DNA of 15,654 bases from Elusimicrobiota bacterium (GTDB taxonomy: Bacteria > Elusimicrobiota > Elusimicrobia > UBA1565 > JACRDR01). The stretch lies in contig JACQPI010000211.1 in assembly GCA_016207585.1 (NCBI GenBank), forward strand, positions 1-15,654. The letters run 5' to 3'. Shown in pieces: positions 6,382 to 14,690 of this stretch. Position 1 is the stretch's first letter. Each line of letters begins with the position of its first letter. The notes under the pieces were generated by a model. The model saw only the letters and a program-made list of their open reading frames with translations, was not told the DNA's origin and searched no databases. Position numbers and translations under genes: made by a program.

Positions 6382-7902
6382 TCAGGCCGGATCGCCGAAG
6401 ACCGTGTAGTGCCACGGCTTGCGCGCCGCGCCAGTCGTCTCAATCATGACGTGCTTGAGCGTCGTGTACTCCTGGAAGGCGCAGGCCGAGAGGTCCTTGC
6501 CGAAGCCGGATTGCTTGACCCCGCCGTGGGGCGTCTCGGAGGTCAGCGGAAGGTGGTCGTTGATCCAGACGGTCCCGAATTGGAGCTTGGCGGAAACCCG
6601 AAAGGCTTTCTGGACGTTGGACGTCCAGACCGAAGAGGCGAGACCGTAGGCGACGCCGTTCGCCTTCGCGACCGCGTCCGCCTCGTCCCTGAAGCTTTGG
6701 AGGCAGACGACCGGCCCGAAGACCTCCGACTGCATGATCTCCGAGTCGAAGGCGGCGTCGGCCACGACGGTCGGAGAGTGGAAGAAACCCTTGGCGAGGC
6801 CGGCGGGGCGATCCCCCCCGCAGAGAATCTTGGCTCCCTTGGCGCGGCGGAGAAAGCCCTCGACGCGTTCCAACTGGTCTCGGCTGATGAGGGGGCCCAT
6901 GTCCGTCTTGGGGCTCTTGGGGTCGCCGACGCGGAGTTGGGATACCTTCTCTAGAAAAGCTTCCTGGAACTTCTTGTAAACTTGGGCCTGGACCAGCACG
7001 CGGGTCGCCGCGGTGCAGTCCTGCCCCGCGTTGACGAAGGCCGCCACGACCGCGCCGTTGACCGCCGCGTCCAGATCGGCGTCCTCGAAAACGACGAAGG
7101 GGGCCTTGCCTCCCAGCTCGAAGTGCAGGCGTTTCAAGGACGCAGCGGCCTGGCCCATGATCTTTCGGCCCGTCGCGGTGTCGCCGGTGAAGGAAACCAT
7201 CGCCACGTCCGGATGCTCGGTGATCGCCTTGCCCGCGGTTTCCCCTCCCGTCACGATGTTGAGGACGCCGTCCGGAAGCCCGGCCTCCTGGGCGAGCCGC
7301 CCGAACTCGATCGTCGTCAAGGGAGTCAGCTCGGAGGGTTTAAGGACGGCCGTGTTGCCGGCAGCCAGGGCCGGGGCCGCCTTCCAGACGCTCATCATGA
7401 GAGGATAGTTCCACGGCGCAATAAGGCCGACGACGCCCACCGGCTCGCGGCGCAGCACGCTCGTAGCGCCCCCCGAGTACTCCGCGCTGGCCAGGCCGTC
7501 CAAGCCTCGCGCGATCCCGGCGAAGAAACGAAGGTTGTCGACGGCGAAGGGAATGTCGCCGTCCTTGGCGAGCTTGATCGGCTTGCCGGCGTTGCGCGAC
7601 TCGAGCTCCGCCAGGCGCCCGGCGTTCTCCTCCATAAGGCCGGCCAATTTCCAGAGGACGGCGGCCCTCTCTCCCGGCGTCTTGCCGGACCAGCGGCCGT
7701 CCTCGAAGGCGCCCTTGGCGGCCCGGACGGCGCGATCGACATCGGAGGCGCCCGCCTCGCAGGCCTCGGCGATAACCTCTTCGGTGGCGGGATTGACGAT
7801 TTTGCGCGCGCCGGCCTTAACGGCTCCGACCCAGCGGCCGTCAATGAGCATCCGCGTTTTCTCTACGGACCCCTTACGCTCCAACATCGCGGATTTCGCC
7901 AT
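6382..7902 (-). CDS. patD: Gamma-aminobutyraldehyde dehydrogenase PatD-like
   Basis: This NAD(P)-dependent aldehyde dehydrogenase has 506 residues. The fold motifs are complete: PWNYP with N165, K188 in LKPSE, the cofactor loop FTGDTATG at 238-245, general base E262 in FELGGK and nucleophile C296 in GQDCTAATR. The C-terminal run SETPHGGVKQSGFGKD followed by EYTTLKHVM is very like E. coli PatD/YdcW, which oxidises 4-aminobutanal to GABA. The gene directly downstream of patA makes that role the best guess, though related betaine- or succinate-semialdehyde dehydrogenases cannot be excluded. The ATG at 7902 has AAGGGG seven bases upstream and lies 34 bases after the patA stop. It could also serve as the missing succinate-semialdehyde dehydrogenase, which is only inference. 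Confidence 0.88.
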   Translation of the reverse strand: MAKSAMLERKGSVEKTRMLIDGRWVGAVKAGARKIVNPATEEVIAEACEAGASDVDRAVRAAKGAFEDGRWSGKTPGERAAVLWKLAGLMEENAGRLAELESRNAGKPIKLAKDGDIPFAVDNLRFFAGIARGLDGLASAEYSGGATSVLRREPVGVVGLIAPWNYPLMMSVWKAAPALAAGNTAVLKPSELTPLTTIEFGRLAQEAGLPDGVLNIVTGGETAGKAITEHPDVAMVSFTGDTATGRKIMGQAAASLKRLHFELGGKAPFVVFEDADLDAAVNGAVVAAFVNAGQDCTAATRVLVQAQVYKKFQEAFLEKVSQLRVGDPKSPKTDMGPLISRDQLERVEGFLRRAKGAKILCGGDRPAGLAKGFFHSPTVVADAAFDSEIMQSEVFGPVVCLQSFRDEADAVAKANGVAYGLASSVWTSNVQKAFRVSAKLQFGTVWINDHLPLTSETPHGGVKQSGFGKDLSACAFQEYTTLKHVMIETTGAARKPWHYTVFGDPA

Positions 7903-7909
7903 AAAATCA

Positions 7910-7915
7910 CCCCTT
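7910..7915 (-). promoter_or_regulatory. Ribosome-binding site of patD
   Basis: AAGGGG on the minus strand, seven bases before the ATG at 7902, supports this start and independent ribosome loading in the short patA-patD gap. Confidence 0.6.
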
Positions 7916-7936
7916 GATCAGCCGGGCGCCCGAGCC

Positions 7937-9313
7937 CTAACGGCGCACCGGAATTTTTTTGGGTTCGAAATGCTTGGCGTTGACTTCCTTGAAGACCTTC
8001 TCCATGATGCCCAGCGCCTGGTCCATCTCCTGCTGGGAGATGGTCAGCGGAGGCTCGATGCGCAGCGTCTTGGCGTGGAACAGCGTCCCGGCGACGAGCA
8101 CCCCGCTGTCGAAGAGGCCCTTCGACACCTCGTAGCCGATCTCGTCGGAAGGGAACTCGATGCCCATCATGAGCCCCTTGCCGCGGACATCGACGCAAAG
8201 TTTTGGAAACCGCCTGCGCAGGGCCTTGAGCTTGAGCATCATGGAACCGCCCATCTTGTCGGCGCGCTCGGGCAGCTTCTCGTCCAAAAGGACGTGGATG
8301 CCCGCGATCGCGGCCACGCAGGCGAGGGGATTGCCTCCGAAGGTCGTCGAGTGGAGCCAGGGCTCCGGAAAGAGGTGCTCCCAGATGTTTTTTGGAGCCA
8401 CGAAGGCGCCGATCGGCATGACGCCGCCTCCCAGGGCCTTGCCCAGGCAGAGAATGTCGGGAATGACGCCCCAATGGTCGACGCAGAACATCTTGCCGGT
8501 GCGGCCCATGCCGGTCTGTATCTCGTCGATGATGAGAAGCGCTCCGTAGCGGTCGCACAGGTCACGCACGCGCGCCAGGTAATCGTCGGGCGGAACATTG
8601 ATGCCGCCTTCCCCCTGGATCGGCTCGAGGATGACCGCCGCGATGTCGTTTCCGACGGTATCGGCGCATTTTAGGGCCGACTCGATGAAATCGGCGTCTC
8701 CGTAGGGAACGTGGTAGCAGTCGGGCAATATCGGAAGAAAGGGTTGGCGGAATTTCGCGCGGGCGGTCGCCGAGAGCGCTCCGAGAGTCTTCCCATGGAA
8801 GGCTCCGACCGCCGCGACGAAGGACTTGCGCCCGGTATGGAGCATCGCCAGCTTCATGGCCCCCTCCATCGCCTCGGTTCCCGAGTTGCCGAAGAAGGAG
8901 TATTGCAGGTCTCCCGGCGTGATGTCGGCGACGAGCTTGGCCAGCATGGCGCGGAAAGGCTCCAGCAACTCCTGGGAATGCAGGGCCTGACGCTTGAGCT
9001 GGCTGATGACGGTGCTCACGACCTTGGGATGGCGGTGCCCCATGTTGAAGACGCCGAAGCCTCCGAGAAAGTCGATATATTTTTTGCCGTTGATGTCCAT
9101 GAAGCTGTTGGCGCTGTCCGCCCATTCGATGGAGGTGTAATCGGTCGAGACGGCCTTGCGGTACTCCAGGATGCCGGGGTTGATGAAGTTTTCGTAACCC
9201 GAGCGGGTCATTTCCTGTATCCAACCCTTGTCGTCCGCCGCCAGGTCCTCCTTATGGATGATTTCCAGGATGCGCTGCGTGTCCTTCAGGATGTCCGATG
9301 CCGGCGCTTTCAT
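7937..9313 (-). CDS. patA: Putrescine aminotransferase PatA-like
   Basis: This 458-residue class III PLP-dependent aminotransferase would transfer an amino group from putrescine to 2-oxoglutarate, giving 4-aminobutanal. Long stretches parallel E. coli PatA/YgjG: NPGILEYRKAV, LHSQELLEPFRAMLAK, AFHGKTLGALSATA, LEPIQGEGG and VLVAGTLFHAKTLRIEPPLT. The PLP aspartate is D263 in IIDEIQTGMGRTGKMF, and the Schiff-base lysine is K292 in LGKALGGGVMPIGA. The ATG at 9313 has GGAG six bases upstream. The frame stays open to 9949, but that extension is a shadow of the next gene. Fourteen bases separate it from the dehydrogenase-like gene upstream. E. coli PatA also uses cadaverine, so diamine preference here is open. 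Confidence 0.93.
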   Translation of the reverse strand: MKAPASDILKDTQRILEIIHKEDLAADDKGWIQEMTRSGYENFINPGILEYRKAVSTDYTSIEWADSANSFMDINGKKYIDFLGGFGVFNMGHRHPKVVSTVISQLKRQALHSQELLEPFRAMLAKLVADITPGDLQYSFFGNSGTEAMEGAMKLAMLHTGRKSFVAAVGAFHGKTLGALSATARAKFRQPFLPILPDCYHVPYGDADFIESALKCADTVGNDIAAVILEPIQGEGGINVPPDDYLARVRDLCDRYGALLIIDEIQTGMGRTGKMFCVDHWGVIPDILCLGKALGGGVMPIGAFVAPKNIWEHLFPEPWLHSTTFGGNPLACVAAIAGIHVLLDEKLPERADKMGGSMMLKLKALRRRFPKLCVDVRGKGLMMGIEFPSDEIGYEVSKGLFDSGVLVAGTLFHAKTLRIEPPLTISQQEMDQALGIMEKVFKEVNAKHFEPKKIPVRR

Positions 9314-9319
9314 AATTGA

Positions 9320-9323
9320 CTCC
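9320..9323 (-). promoter_or_regulatory. Ribosome-binding site fixing the patA start
   Basis: GGAG on the minus strand with a six-base spacer to the ATG at 9313. It lies in the 14-base gap after the dehydrogenase-like gene and rules for this start over the much longer open frame to 9949. Confidence 0.6.
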
Positions 9324-9327
9324 AGGG

Positions 9328-10512
9328 CTAAAGCAATGGCGCCTCGGTACGTTCCAGCAGCTTGAACGTCTTGCGCGCCGCCAACTCGGCGAAAAATGGC
9401 TCTACCCGCAGGCCGCTCTCCGGGCCGCAGATCCCGGCTCCGCGCTGGGTCTTCCCAGCCACGATCATCTGCGCCGCGATGGAGGCCGTGAAGCCGACCC
9501 CGACGGCGCCGGCGCTCAGGGTTTGGGTCGGCAGGATCTCGCAGTCCCATTCCAGCGTCAAGGGCGAGCGGGAGCGCCGCCCGTGCATCCTCACGCGGAG
9601 CACGTCCAGGTCGGCCGGTCTGCCCGGCGGCGCCGCGGCGGCCCCCTGTTGCGCCAGGCTTGTGATAAAGCCGCGCGGGGATATCGAGGAGCCATTGACC
9701 CGAAGCGGCGTATTTTTGGAGAACCCCATGGAGGCCAGAAGCGCCAACTGGGCCTTCACCGCGTCCGGATAGGCGATCTTGAAGGCAAGGCTGCGAACGC
9801 CCTTGCGCCGCAGATAGCCGGGCAGCGTCGCCGCTTCCGAGTGAATGACCGCGCCCGCGCTGCACTTGCCGATCGGCCGCCGGAACTCGAGTGGCTCGGG
9901 CCGGCTGTGCGCCGGAATCTCGATGATGCGGCCCTTTTCCAAGACCCAAGCCGGCATCAGATACTCATCGAGCATCGTCCGAATCGAGAAAGGCGGCAGG
10001 AACTCGCTCTGCGCCGAGGCCGGATCGTAGCTCGCGTCGAAAATCGAGACGGTATCGATCCGATCGAAAGCTTTCGACATGCGCGCGACCATCATGTTGG
10101 TGATCCCGGGCGTGGAGCCGCAGCCCAGAAGGCCCAAAAGCCCGGCCTTCGAGAATTCGCGGTCGCGCTTGAGCTGCCTCAAGGTCATGTGATAGAGGCC
10201 GCCCAAGTCCAGATAGTGCGCCCTCAAGGCCAGCGCCAGGTCCATCGCCTTCAGGTTGAATTCGTACCAGGCGGCGTTGATGAGGACCTGGACTCCCCTC
10301 ATCGCCTTCGCGGCCTTGGCGGTCCGGGTCAGATCCACCGAGGCGACACGGATCTTCCGGCGATTTGGAATCTTGGAGAGCACCGCTTCCTTGCGGGCGA
10401 GGTGGAGGTCCGCCGCGACGATCTCGGATACCTCCGGCCGGCGCGCCAAATCGTAAAGGGCCGCCTCGGCCATGAGGCCCAAACCGCCCAGGACGCCGAC
10501 TTTAAAACTCAC
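9328..10512 (-). CDS. Saccharopine/lysine-6-dehydrogenase-family oxidoreductase
   Basis: The 394-residue protein begins with a Rossmann dinucleotide site, KVGVLGGLGLMAEAALYDLA. An acidic AADL end of the second strand suggests NAD. The middle NAAWYEFNLKAMDLAL, HYLDLGGLYH and GCGSTPGITN, and the C-terminal PLRVNGSSISPRGF, match the saccharopine dehydrogenase (LYS9-like) family, most like bacterial lysine 6-dehydrogenases. The same superfamily includes homospermidine and carboxynorspermidine synthases, so the reaction is uncertain. The start is a GTG overlapping the gabT stop as GTGA. Translation is therefore coupled to the GABA aminotransferase, with patA 14 bases downstream. This strongly links it to amine or lysine metabolism. 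I would not name a gene. Confidence 0.78.
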   Translation of the reverse strand: MSFKVGVLGGLGLMAEAALYDLARRPEVSEIVAADLHLARKEAVLSKIPNRRKIRVASVDLTRTAKAAKAMRGVQVLINAAWYEFNLKAMDLALALRAHYLDLGGLYHMTLRQLKRDREFSKAGLLGLLGCGSTPGITNMMVARMSKAFDRIDTVSIFDASYDPASAQSEFLPPFSIRTMLDEYLMPAWVLEKGRIIEIPAHSRPEPLEFRRPIGKCSAGAVIHSEAATLPGYLRRKGVRSLAFKIAYPDAVKAQLALLASMGFSKNTPLRVNGSSISPRGFITSLAQQGAAAAPPGRPADLDVLRVRMHGRRSRSPLTLEWDCEILPTQTLSAGAVGVGFTASIAAQMIVAGKTQRGAGICGPESGLRVEPFFAELAARKTFKLLERTEAPLL

Positions 10513-11885
10513 GGTTTCCGGTCCCTCAGCACGGCTTCCAGGATATCGAGACCCCGTTCCAGCTGATCGAACGGGATCGTCAGAGGGACGAGGCAGCGCA
10601 GGACGTTCCCATGCTGGCCGGCCCTGATGATCAGGAGCCCCTCTCGCGCGCAGTCGGACAGAATGGCCTTCATGTCGGACTCAGGAAGGGGCTCCTTGGT
10701 CTTGCGGTCCTCGACGAGCTCCAGGGCCCGCATCGCGCCGAGGCCGCGGCTCTCCCCTACCGTCGGGCAGCTCCTGACCAGGGCGTCGAAACGCCGCTCT
10801 ATCTTCTTGCCGATCCTGGAGGCCCGCTCGATCAATCGTTCTTCCTCCAAAATATCGAAGACGGCCATGGCCGCGGCGCAGGCGACGGGGTTGCCGCCGT
10901 AGGTTCCGCCGAGGCCGCCCGCTTCCACCGAATCGAGCACCTCGGCGCGCCCCACGATACCCGACAGCGGCAGACCCGCCGCCAAGGACTTGGCGACCAC
11001 CAGCACGTCCGGCGCCGCGCCGCTGTGCTCGATGGCGAACATCTTTCCGGTGCGGCCGAAGCCCGTTTGGACCTCGTCGGCGATGAGTAGAATCCCGTGC
11101 TTGTCGCACACCCGCCGCAGCGACGGTATGAAATCGGCCGGCGGGACCACGAAGCCGCCCTCGCCCAGGACGGGTTCAATGATAATCGCCGCGATTTGGT
11201 CCGGCCCGATGGAAGTGGAGAAGAGATTTTCCAGGCGGCCCAAGCAATAGCGGGTCAGGTCCTCGGCGCGGACCCCGTCGGGAGGCCTATAGGCGTAAGG
11301 GTAGGGGATCCTGTAAAGCTCGCCGGGAAACGGCCCGAATTTCTGGCGGTAGGGCTTATGCTTGCCGGTCAAACCGACCGCCAGATACGTGCGGCCGTGG
11401 AAGCTCATGTCGAAGCTGACGATGCCCGGCCGGCGCGTATGGGATCTGGCGACCTTAACGGCGTTCTCGACAGCCTCAGCGCCGCTGTTGAAGAGAGCGG
11501 CCTTCTTCGGGAAAGAGCCGGGAGCCGCCTCGCAGAGCCTCCGGCATACCTTTGCGTAAGCGCAATAGCCCGCCACCGGGAAAGCCATGTGCAAAAGCTG
11601 CTGCGCCTGACGCCGGACCGCCTCGACGACCCTCGGGTGGCAGTGTCCTACGTTGAGCGCTCCGATTCCCCCCGCGAAATCGATATAGGAGCGCCCATCG
11701 ACGTCCTTTACCAATGCATTGGAGCCGCTCTCGGCCGTGAAGGAGTGGTAGCTGGAAACGCCGCGTGGGACCCAGGATTCCCGCTCCCCCGCCAGCTTGG
11801 AGCTATGGCGGCAACCATTCGGAGCGAGCTTGGGATCGCGCCCTCTCGAAGTGGTCCTTAGTTTTTTTCCTTCTTTTATAAGCAT
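10509..11885 (-). CDS. gabT: 4-aminobutyrate aminotransferase, GabT/PuuE-like
   Basis: This is a second class III PLP aminotransferase, 458 residues. It would convert GABA plus 2-oxoglutarate to succinate semialdehyde plus glutamate, the step after PatD. Visible motifs are VPRGVSSYHSF, YIDFAGGIGALNVGHCHP, NSGAEAVENAVKVAR, SFHGRTY, the PLP aspartate D270 in IADEVQTGFGRTGKMF and the Schiff-base lysine K299 in VVAKSLAAGLPLSGI. The N-terminus is about 20-25 residues longer than E. coli GabT and basic. No better start codon is available between, so I kept the ATG at 11885. It is the first gene of the catabolic block and overlaps the next gene by GTGA. Related enzymes act on ornithine, lysine or beta-alanine, so GABA specificity rests on context. 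Confidence 0.85.
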   Translation of the reverse strand: MLIKEGKKLRTTSRGRDPKLAPNGCRHSSKLAGERESWVPRGVSSYHSFTAESGSNALVKDVDGRSYIDFAGGIGALNVGHCHPRVVEAVRRQAQQLLHMAFPVAGYCAYAKVCRRLCEAAPGSFPKKAALFNSGAEAVENAVKVARSHTRRPGIVSFDMSFHGRTYLAVGLTGKHKPYRQKFGPFPGELYRIPYPYAYRPPDGVRAEDLTRYCLGRLENLFSTSIGPDQIAAIIIEPVLGEGGFVVPPADFIPSLRRVCDKHGILLIADEVQTGFGRTGKMFAIEHSGAAPDVLVVAKSLAAGLPLSGIVGRAEVLDSVEAGGLGGTYGGNPVACAAAMAVFDILEEERLIERASRIGKKIERRFDALVRSCPTVGESRGLGAMRALELVEDRKTKEPLPESDMKAILSDCAREGLLIIRAGQHGNVLRCLVPLTIPFDQLERGLDILEAVLRDRKP

Positions 11886-12009
11886 TTTTGATCGGACCCC
11901 GACTTACAAGGGCTGCCCGGAACCTCCGGGAACCCAGCCACCACAAATCAATTTTTACACAGAATTTGAAGCGGTTTTGGCTATGCTAGCAAAATGCGGC
12001 GGAGACTGT
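11886..12009 (-). promoter_or_regulatory. Leader and probable promoter region of the catabolic operon
   Basis: This 124-base gap lies between the metalloprotease stop and gabT and is markedly AT-richer than its surroundings around 11941-11975. On the minus strand TTGCTA followed 18 bases later by CAAATT is the best, but weak, sigma-70-like pair. A GC-rich stem-loop lies between it and gabT. No clear Shine-Dalgarno sequence precedes the ATG. The region would be the natural start of a transcript through patA, patD and perhaps the pot genes. Confidence 0.4.
11911..11939 (-). repeat. GC-rich stem-loop in the gabT leader
   Basis: On the plus strand GGCTG-CCCGG, loop AACCT, CCGGG, bulge AACC, CAGCC. 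That makes two stacked five-pair stems separated by a four-base bulge. It ends 25 bases before the gabT ATG. There is no T-run afterwards, so it is not a standard terminator for the metalloprotease gene and may instead be a leader structure. Confidence 0.45.
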
Positions 12010-14583
12010 CTACGGTTTCGAGGATAGGGTCCGACGCAGTTCCGGACGGACTTGTTCCAGGTAAGCGCGCATCTCGGCGTCCAACCGGTCCGATCGCAGC
12101 GCCCGGTAGACGTTACGGCTGATCGCGACCAAATCCCTGCGCGCCATGGCTCGGGCATCTCCATTCGCGTTTTCATTTTCGAGGAGCTCCGTGAGCAGTT
12201 TTAAATGTTGCCGTTGTAGGTTTCGCCGGAAAAGATGGACGGAGCGGTTTTTTCGAGACTCGATCTCCTTCCAGATGGATCGGCGGATCGTCTCCATCAC
12301 CTCGCCCAAGCTTAACGAATCCGTCGGTTTTTCGACCAACTGGGATCTGTCCGACAAAAGGTAGAGATTGCGTCCGTAAAGCTCGCGAAGAACACCGAAC
12401 TGAAGGTTCCCCACCTGAGCGGAGACCGAGACCGGCCAGTTAGGTTCCAGGTCCCTCACCTTTTCCTGCCCCATTCTTCGAACCAAATGCGGAGAAACTT
12501 GGAAGGGTTCGGAGCTGAATATCTCCTCCCCCAAGAAACGAAGGGCTCGGCGCTGTTGAGAGGCCGGCACCGGTTCATAGGAGTCGTGCTTCCCCGGCCA
12601 ACCGCGCCGCGCGCGTACCCCCCCGATTAAGGGTATCGCGATCCGTGCCGCGTCGCGATAACGCTCGAATCCGATCATATAAAGCCGCCGCAGAAGAAAT
12701 AGCCCCGGCCTTGATGGGAACGGACCGTCTTCCAGATTTTTCCACAGCTCGCGCGCTTGGAGAGTCTGTGAGCGAGCATACTCCAATGGATCCGGCCCTA
12801 AATCGAATTGCTGAGCGCCGGGATCCATTCCCGGGCCAAGTCCGGGTGTCACGTCTTCATCGGAAGCATAGGCCAACTGCGGATCCGACGACGATCGAGC
12901 CGCGATCGCTTCCAGCTGCGAATATTTCGACTGAGCATCGCCCGCCAGAGGCTTATATGCGTATTCGATGGCCCAGTAGTCATAAGGACCTAAGCGCATC
13001 TGGAAGTAGCGCCCTTGAGATGATCCTTTCGGAGCGATATAAGCAGGGAGGTAGTCCATTACGGAAGTCGAAAAAAGCCCTTCCTTGCCAAAGTCATCAG
13101 GTGACAAGGCTGCGCTGGCCTTGAAGTTATGGCGGAGCCCCAGGGCATGTCCGGTCTCGTGAGCCAACAGCCACGTCAAAAATTCCCCAAGGAACCGCGT
13201 TTTTTCGCTTGGCGAGACGTCGCTACGGGAGCAGAGAAAAGCAAACCCCGCCGCGGCCTGGGCGGCCAAACCTTCAAGATCCCCACCCGCGCCGTCACGA
13301 TGCGCCTTGGGGTCGCTCCCGGATCCGATCTCCCATTCAGGTCGCGTCGATTGAAAACGCGCCGTCAGGTCGCCGATCCGGATACCGATATTGAAGATTT
13401 GACCGGTCATCGGATTCGAGCGCTGGAGGCCCTGCGCAAAATTAGCTCCCTCTCCCATAAACCACCGCACCATGTTGTAGGAAGCGTCCGCCGGATCGAA
13501 ACGTGATCGTTCCTCCGGCGTCATATCTTGGTCCACGTCCTTGACCACGATCGCATTTCGCAGGCCGATCGCCTCGAAAGCGGCGTTCCATGCCAGAATA
13601 CCGGCTCGAATGGCGGGCCGGTACGCCTCCGGTATGGTATCTTCCAGCCAAAAGACGACGGGCTTTTCCACATCGGAAGCGGGCGCTTCAGGTTCCTTTT
13701 TACGGAGATTCCAACGTTTGATGAGGTACACGGCTGGATCGGGTTGGTTCTTTAACTCTCCGGAGCTGAAGTCGCGATAAGACTCTATGAAGTGGCCAAC
13801 GCGTCCATCCGCCGGCCGGGGCTCGAAAGTCGAGTCCGAAGAGACTTCGGTCAGGCTGTAGTGAAAGACGATCGAGAAATGCCTGGGGTCCGGAAGGATG
13901 CTGGATTCGGTTTGAGCGCTCCTTGAAAAGGAAAGCCGGACTTGGACCTCCATGTTTTTGGGGAACGAGGAGATTTTTTCAAGCCTGCTGTCCGGAAGGG
14001 ATATGGATGCGTCTGAGTAGACGATGCTCTTGAGCGGACCCAGGATATTGACGAGGTCCGTCATAAAGAGCGCCCTTGCCGACAGGGTGAAGGTACCCTT
14101 AGCCGGATCGCTGGAGATAAGAGGCAGGCTGAGCAGGATGGAATCTGAGAAGGATTTTTCCAGAGCCCTGCTCTCGGGACTGCCCGGATCGGCGCGAAAC
14201 AATGCGTTTTTGCGGACGAACTGGACGTTCTCTCCGGTCCAGTGAAACAGGAAAAGGTACGGATCAAAAAGCATGTTTGAAAAGAGCCCCCGCTCGCCGG
14301 TTCCTTGCTCCAACGTCGCGCTGAGAAGGTAGAGTCGTTCCAGCTGGTTTTGGCGGAGCGTTAGGTGGAAATCATTCCCCTGCTTGGTGATGGCAAAAAG
14401 CTCTTCCGGAGTCGCGGAAGGACTCAGACTTTGTTGGAGATCCCGCAGCGCGCTGCCGATCGGCGCGACATCTTGTCCGGCGGCCACGCCGAGTTGCCCA
14501 AGGGAGGAGGGCCTCTCGGCTGCCTGGATGACAAAATCCGTTTGAGCTGCAAACAAAAACAGCAGCCATAGGACACCTAACAT
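12010..14583 (-). CDS. Exported zinc metalloprotease, DUF5117/DUF4953 zincin type
   Basis: This is an 857-residue protein with an N-terminal hydrophobic signal (LGVLWLLFLFAAQ) and likely cleavage near residues 20-22. The zincin site HETGHALGLRHNF places the zinc ligands at H475, H479 and H485 with catalytic E476, followed by a Met-turn at SVMDYLP (M509). Upstream features typical of the family are a beta-rich DUF5117-like half (about 70-280), PVVFWLEDTIPEAYR, ILAWNAAFEAIGLRNAI, YNMVRWF and NPMTGQIFNIGIRIGD. The catalytic part and the helical C-terminus match DUF4953-type proteins. The substrate is unknown and the site is periplasmic or extracellular. An in-frame TGA two codons upstream rules out a longer start. 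Base composition looks less GC-rich than the polyamine genes. It is probably separate from the gabT operon. Confidence 0.85.
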   Translation of the reverse strand: MLGVLWLLFLFAAQTDFVIQAAERPSSLGQLGVAAGQDVAPIGSALRDLQQSLSPSATPEELFAITKQGNDFHLTLRQNQLERLYLLSATLEQGTGERGLFSNMLFDPYLFLFHWTGENVQFVRKNALFRADPGSPESRALEKSFSDSILLSLPLISSDPAKGTFTLSARALFMTDLVNILGPLKSIVYSDASISLPDSRLEKISSFPKNMEVQVRLSFSRSAQTESSILPDPRHFSIVFHYSLTEVSSDSTFEPRPADGRVGHFIESYRDFSSGELKNQPDPAVYLIKRWNLRKKEPEAPASDVEKPVVFWLEDTIPEAYRPAIRAGILAWNAAFEAIGLRNAIVVKDVDQDMTPEERSRFDPADASYNMVRWFMGEGANFAQGLQRSNPMTGQIFNIGIRIGDLTARFQSTRPEWEIGSGSDPKAHRDGAGGDLEGLAAQAAAGFAFLCSRSDVSPSEKTRFLGEFLTWLLAHETGHALGLRHNFKASAALSPDDFGKEGLFSTSVMDYLPAYIAPKGSSQGRYFQMRLGPYDYWAIEYAYKPLAGDAQSKYSQLEAIAARSSSDPQLAYASDEDVTPGLGPGMDPGAQQFDLGPDPLEYARSQTLQARELWKNLEDGPFPSRPGLFLLRRLYMIGFERYRDAARIAIPLIGGVRARRGWPGKHDSYEPVPASQQRRALRFLGEEIFSSEPFQVSPHLVRRMGQEKVRDLEPNWPVSVSAQVGNLQFGVLRELYGRNLYLLSDRSQLVEKPTDSLSLGEVMETIRRSIWKEIESRKNRSVHLFRRNLQRQHLKLLTELLENENANGDARAMARRDLVAISRNVYRALRSDRLDAEMRAYLEQVRPELRRTLSSKP

Positions 14584-14690
14584 GCGTCAATAATACCCTG
14601 ATTCCCCCGCCCAGACATGGGTCTTGAGGTCCCTGTGAGACGGTCCATTGGACCTATTGGGATTAGGCCCCATCTCCGGGAAGATATCCG
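14584..14690 (-). promoter_or_regulatory. Gap upstream of the metalloprotease with a possible -10 close to the start
   Basis: No Shine-Dalgarno sequence precedes the metalloprotease ATG. TATTAT occurs on the minus strand at 14595-14590, only six bases before the ATG, with no good -35 partner. A small dyad GGTCCA-T-TGGACC lies at 14642-14654. I see no terminator for the upstream gene. The two genes may be co-transcribed, or the protease may have a promoter here. Confidence 0.3.

Noticed and set aside
7535..8674. Plus-strand open frame opposite patA and patD (379 codons)
   Set aside because: It spans two unrelated, well-supported minus-strand genes and their gap, and has no domain-like sequence.
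7937..9949. A 670-residue aminotransferase with an extra N-terminal domain
   Set aside because: The additional 212 residues are a shadow of the upstream dehydrogenase-like gene. Similarity to PatA starts after the ATG at 9313, which has a GGAG site.
9316..10566. Long plus-strand open frame opposite the dehydrogenase-like gene (416 codons)
   Set aside because: It is the antisense shadow of a gene with clear family motifs. Its product is Arg/Gly/Asp-rich low-complexity sequence with no recognisable domain, as is usual in GC-rich DNA.
14642..14654. Dyad GGTCCA-T-TGGACC as a terminator of the pseudokinase gene
   Set aside because: The stem is short, the loop is one to three bases, and no T-run follows on the minus strand.
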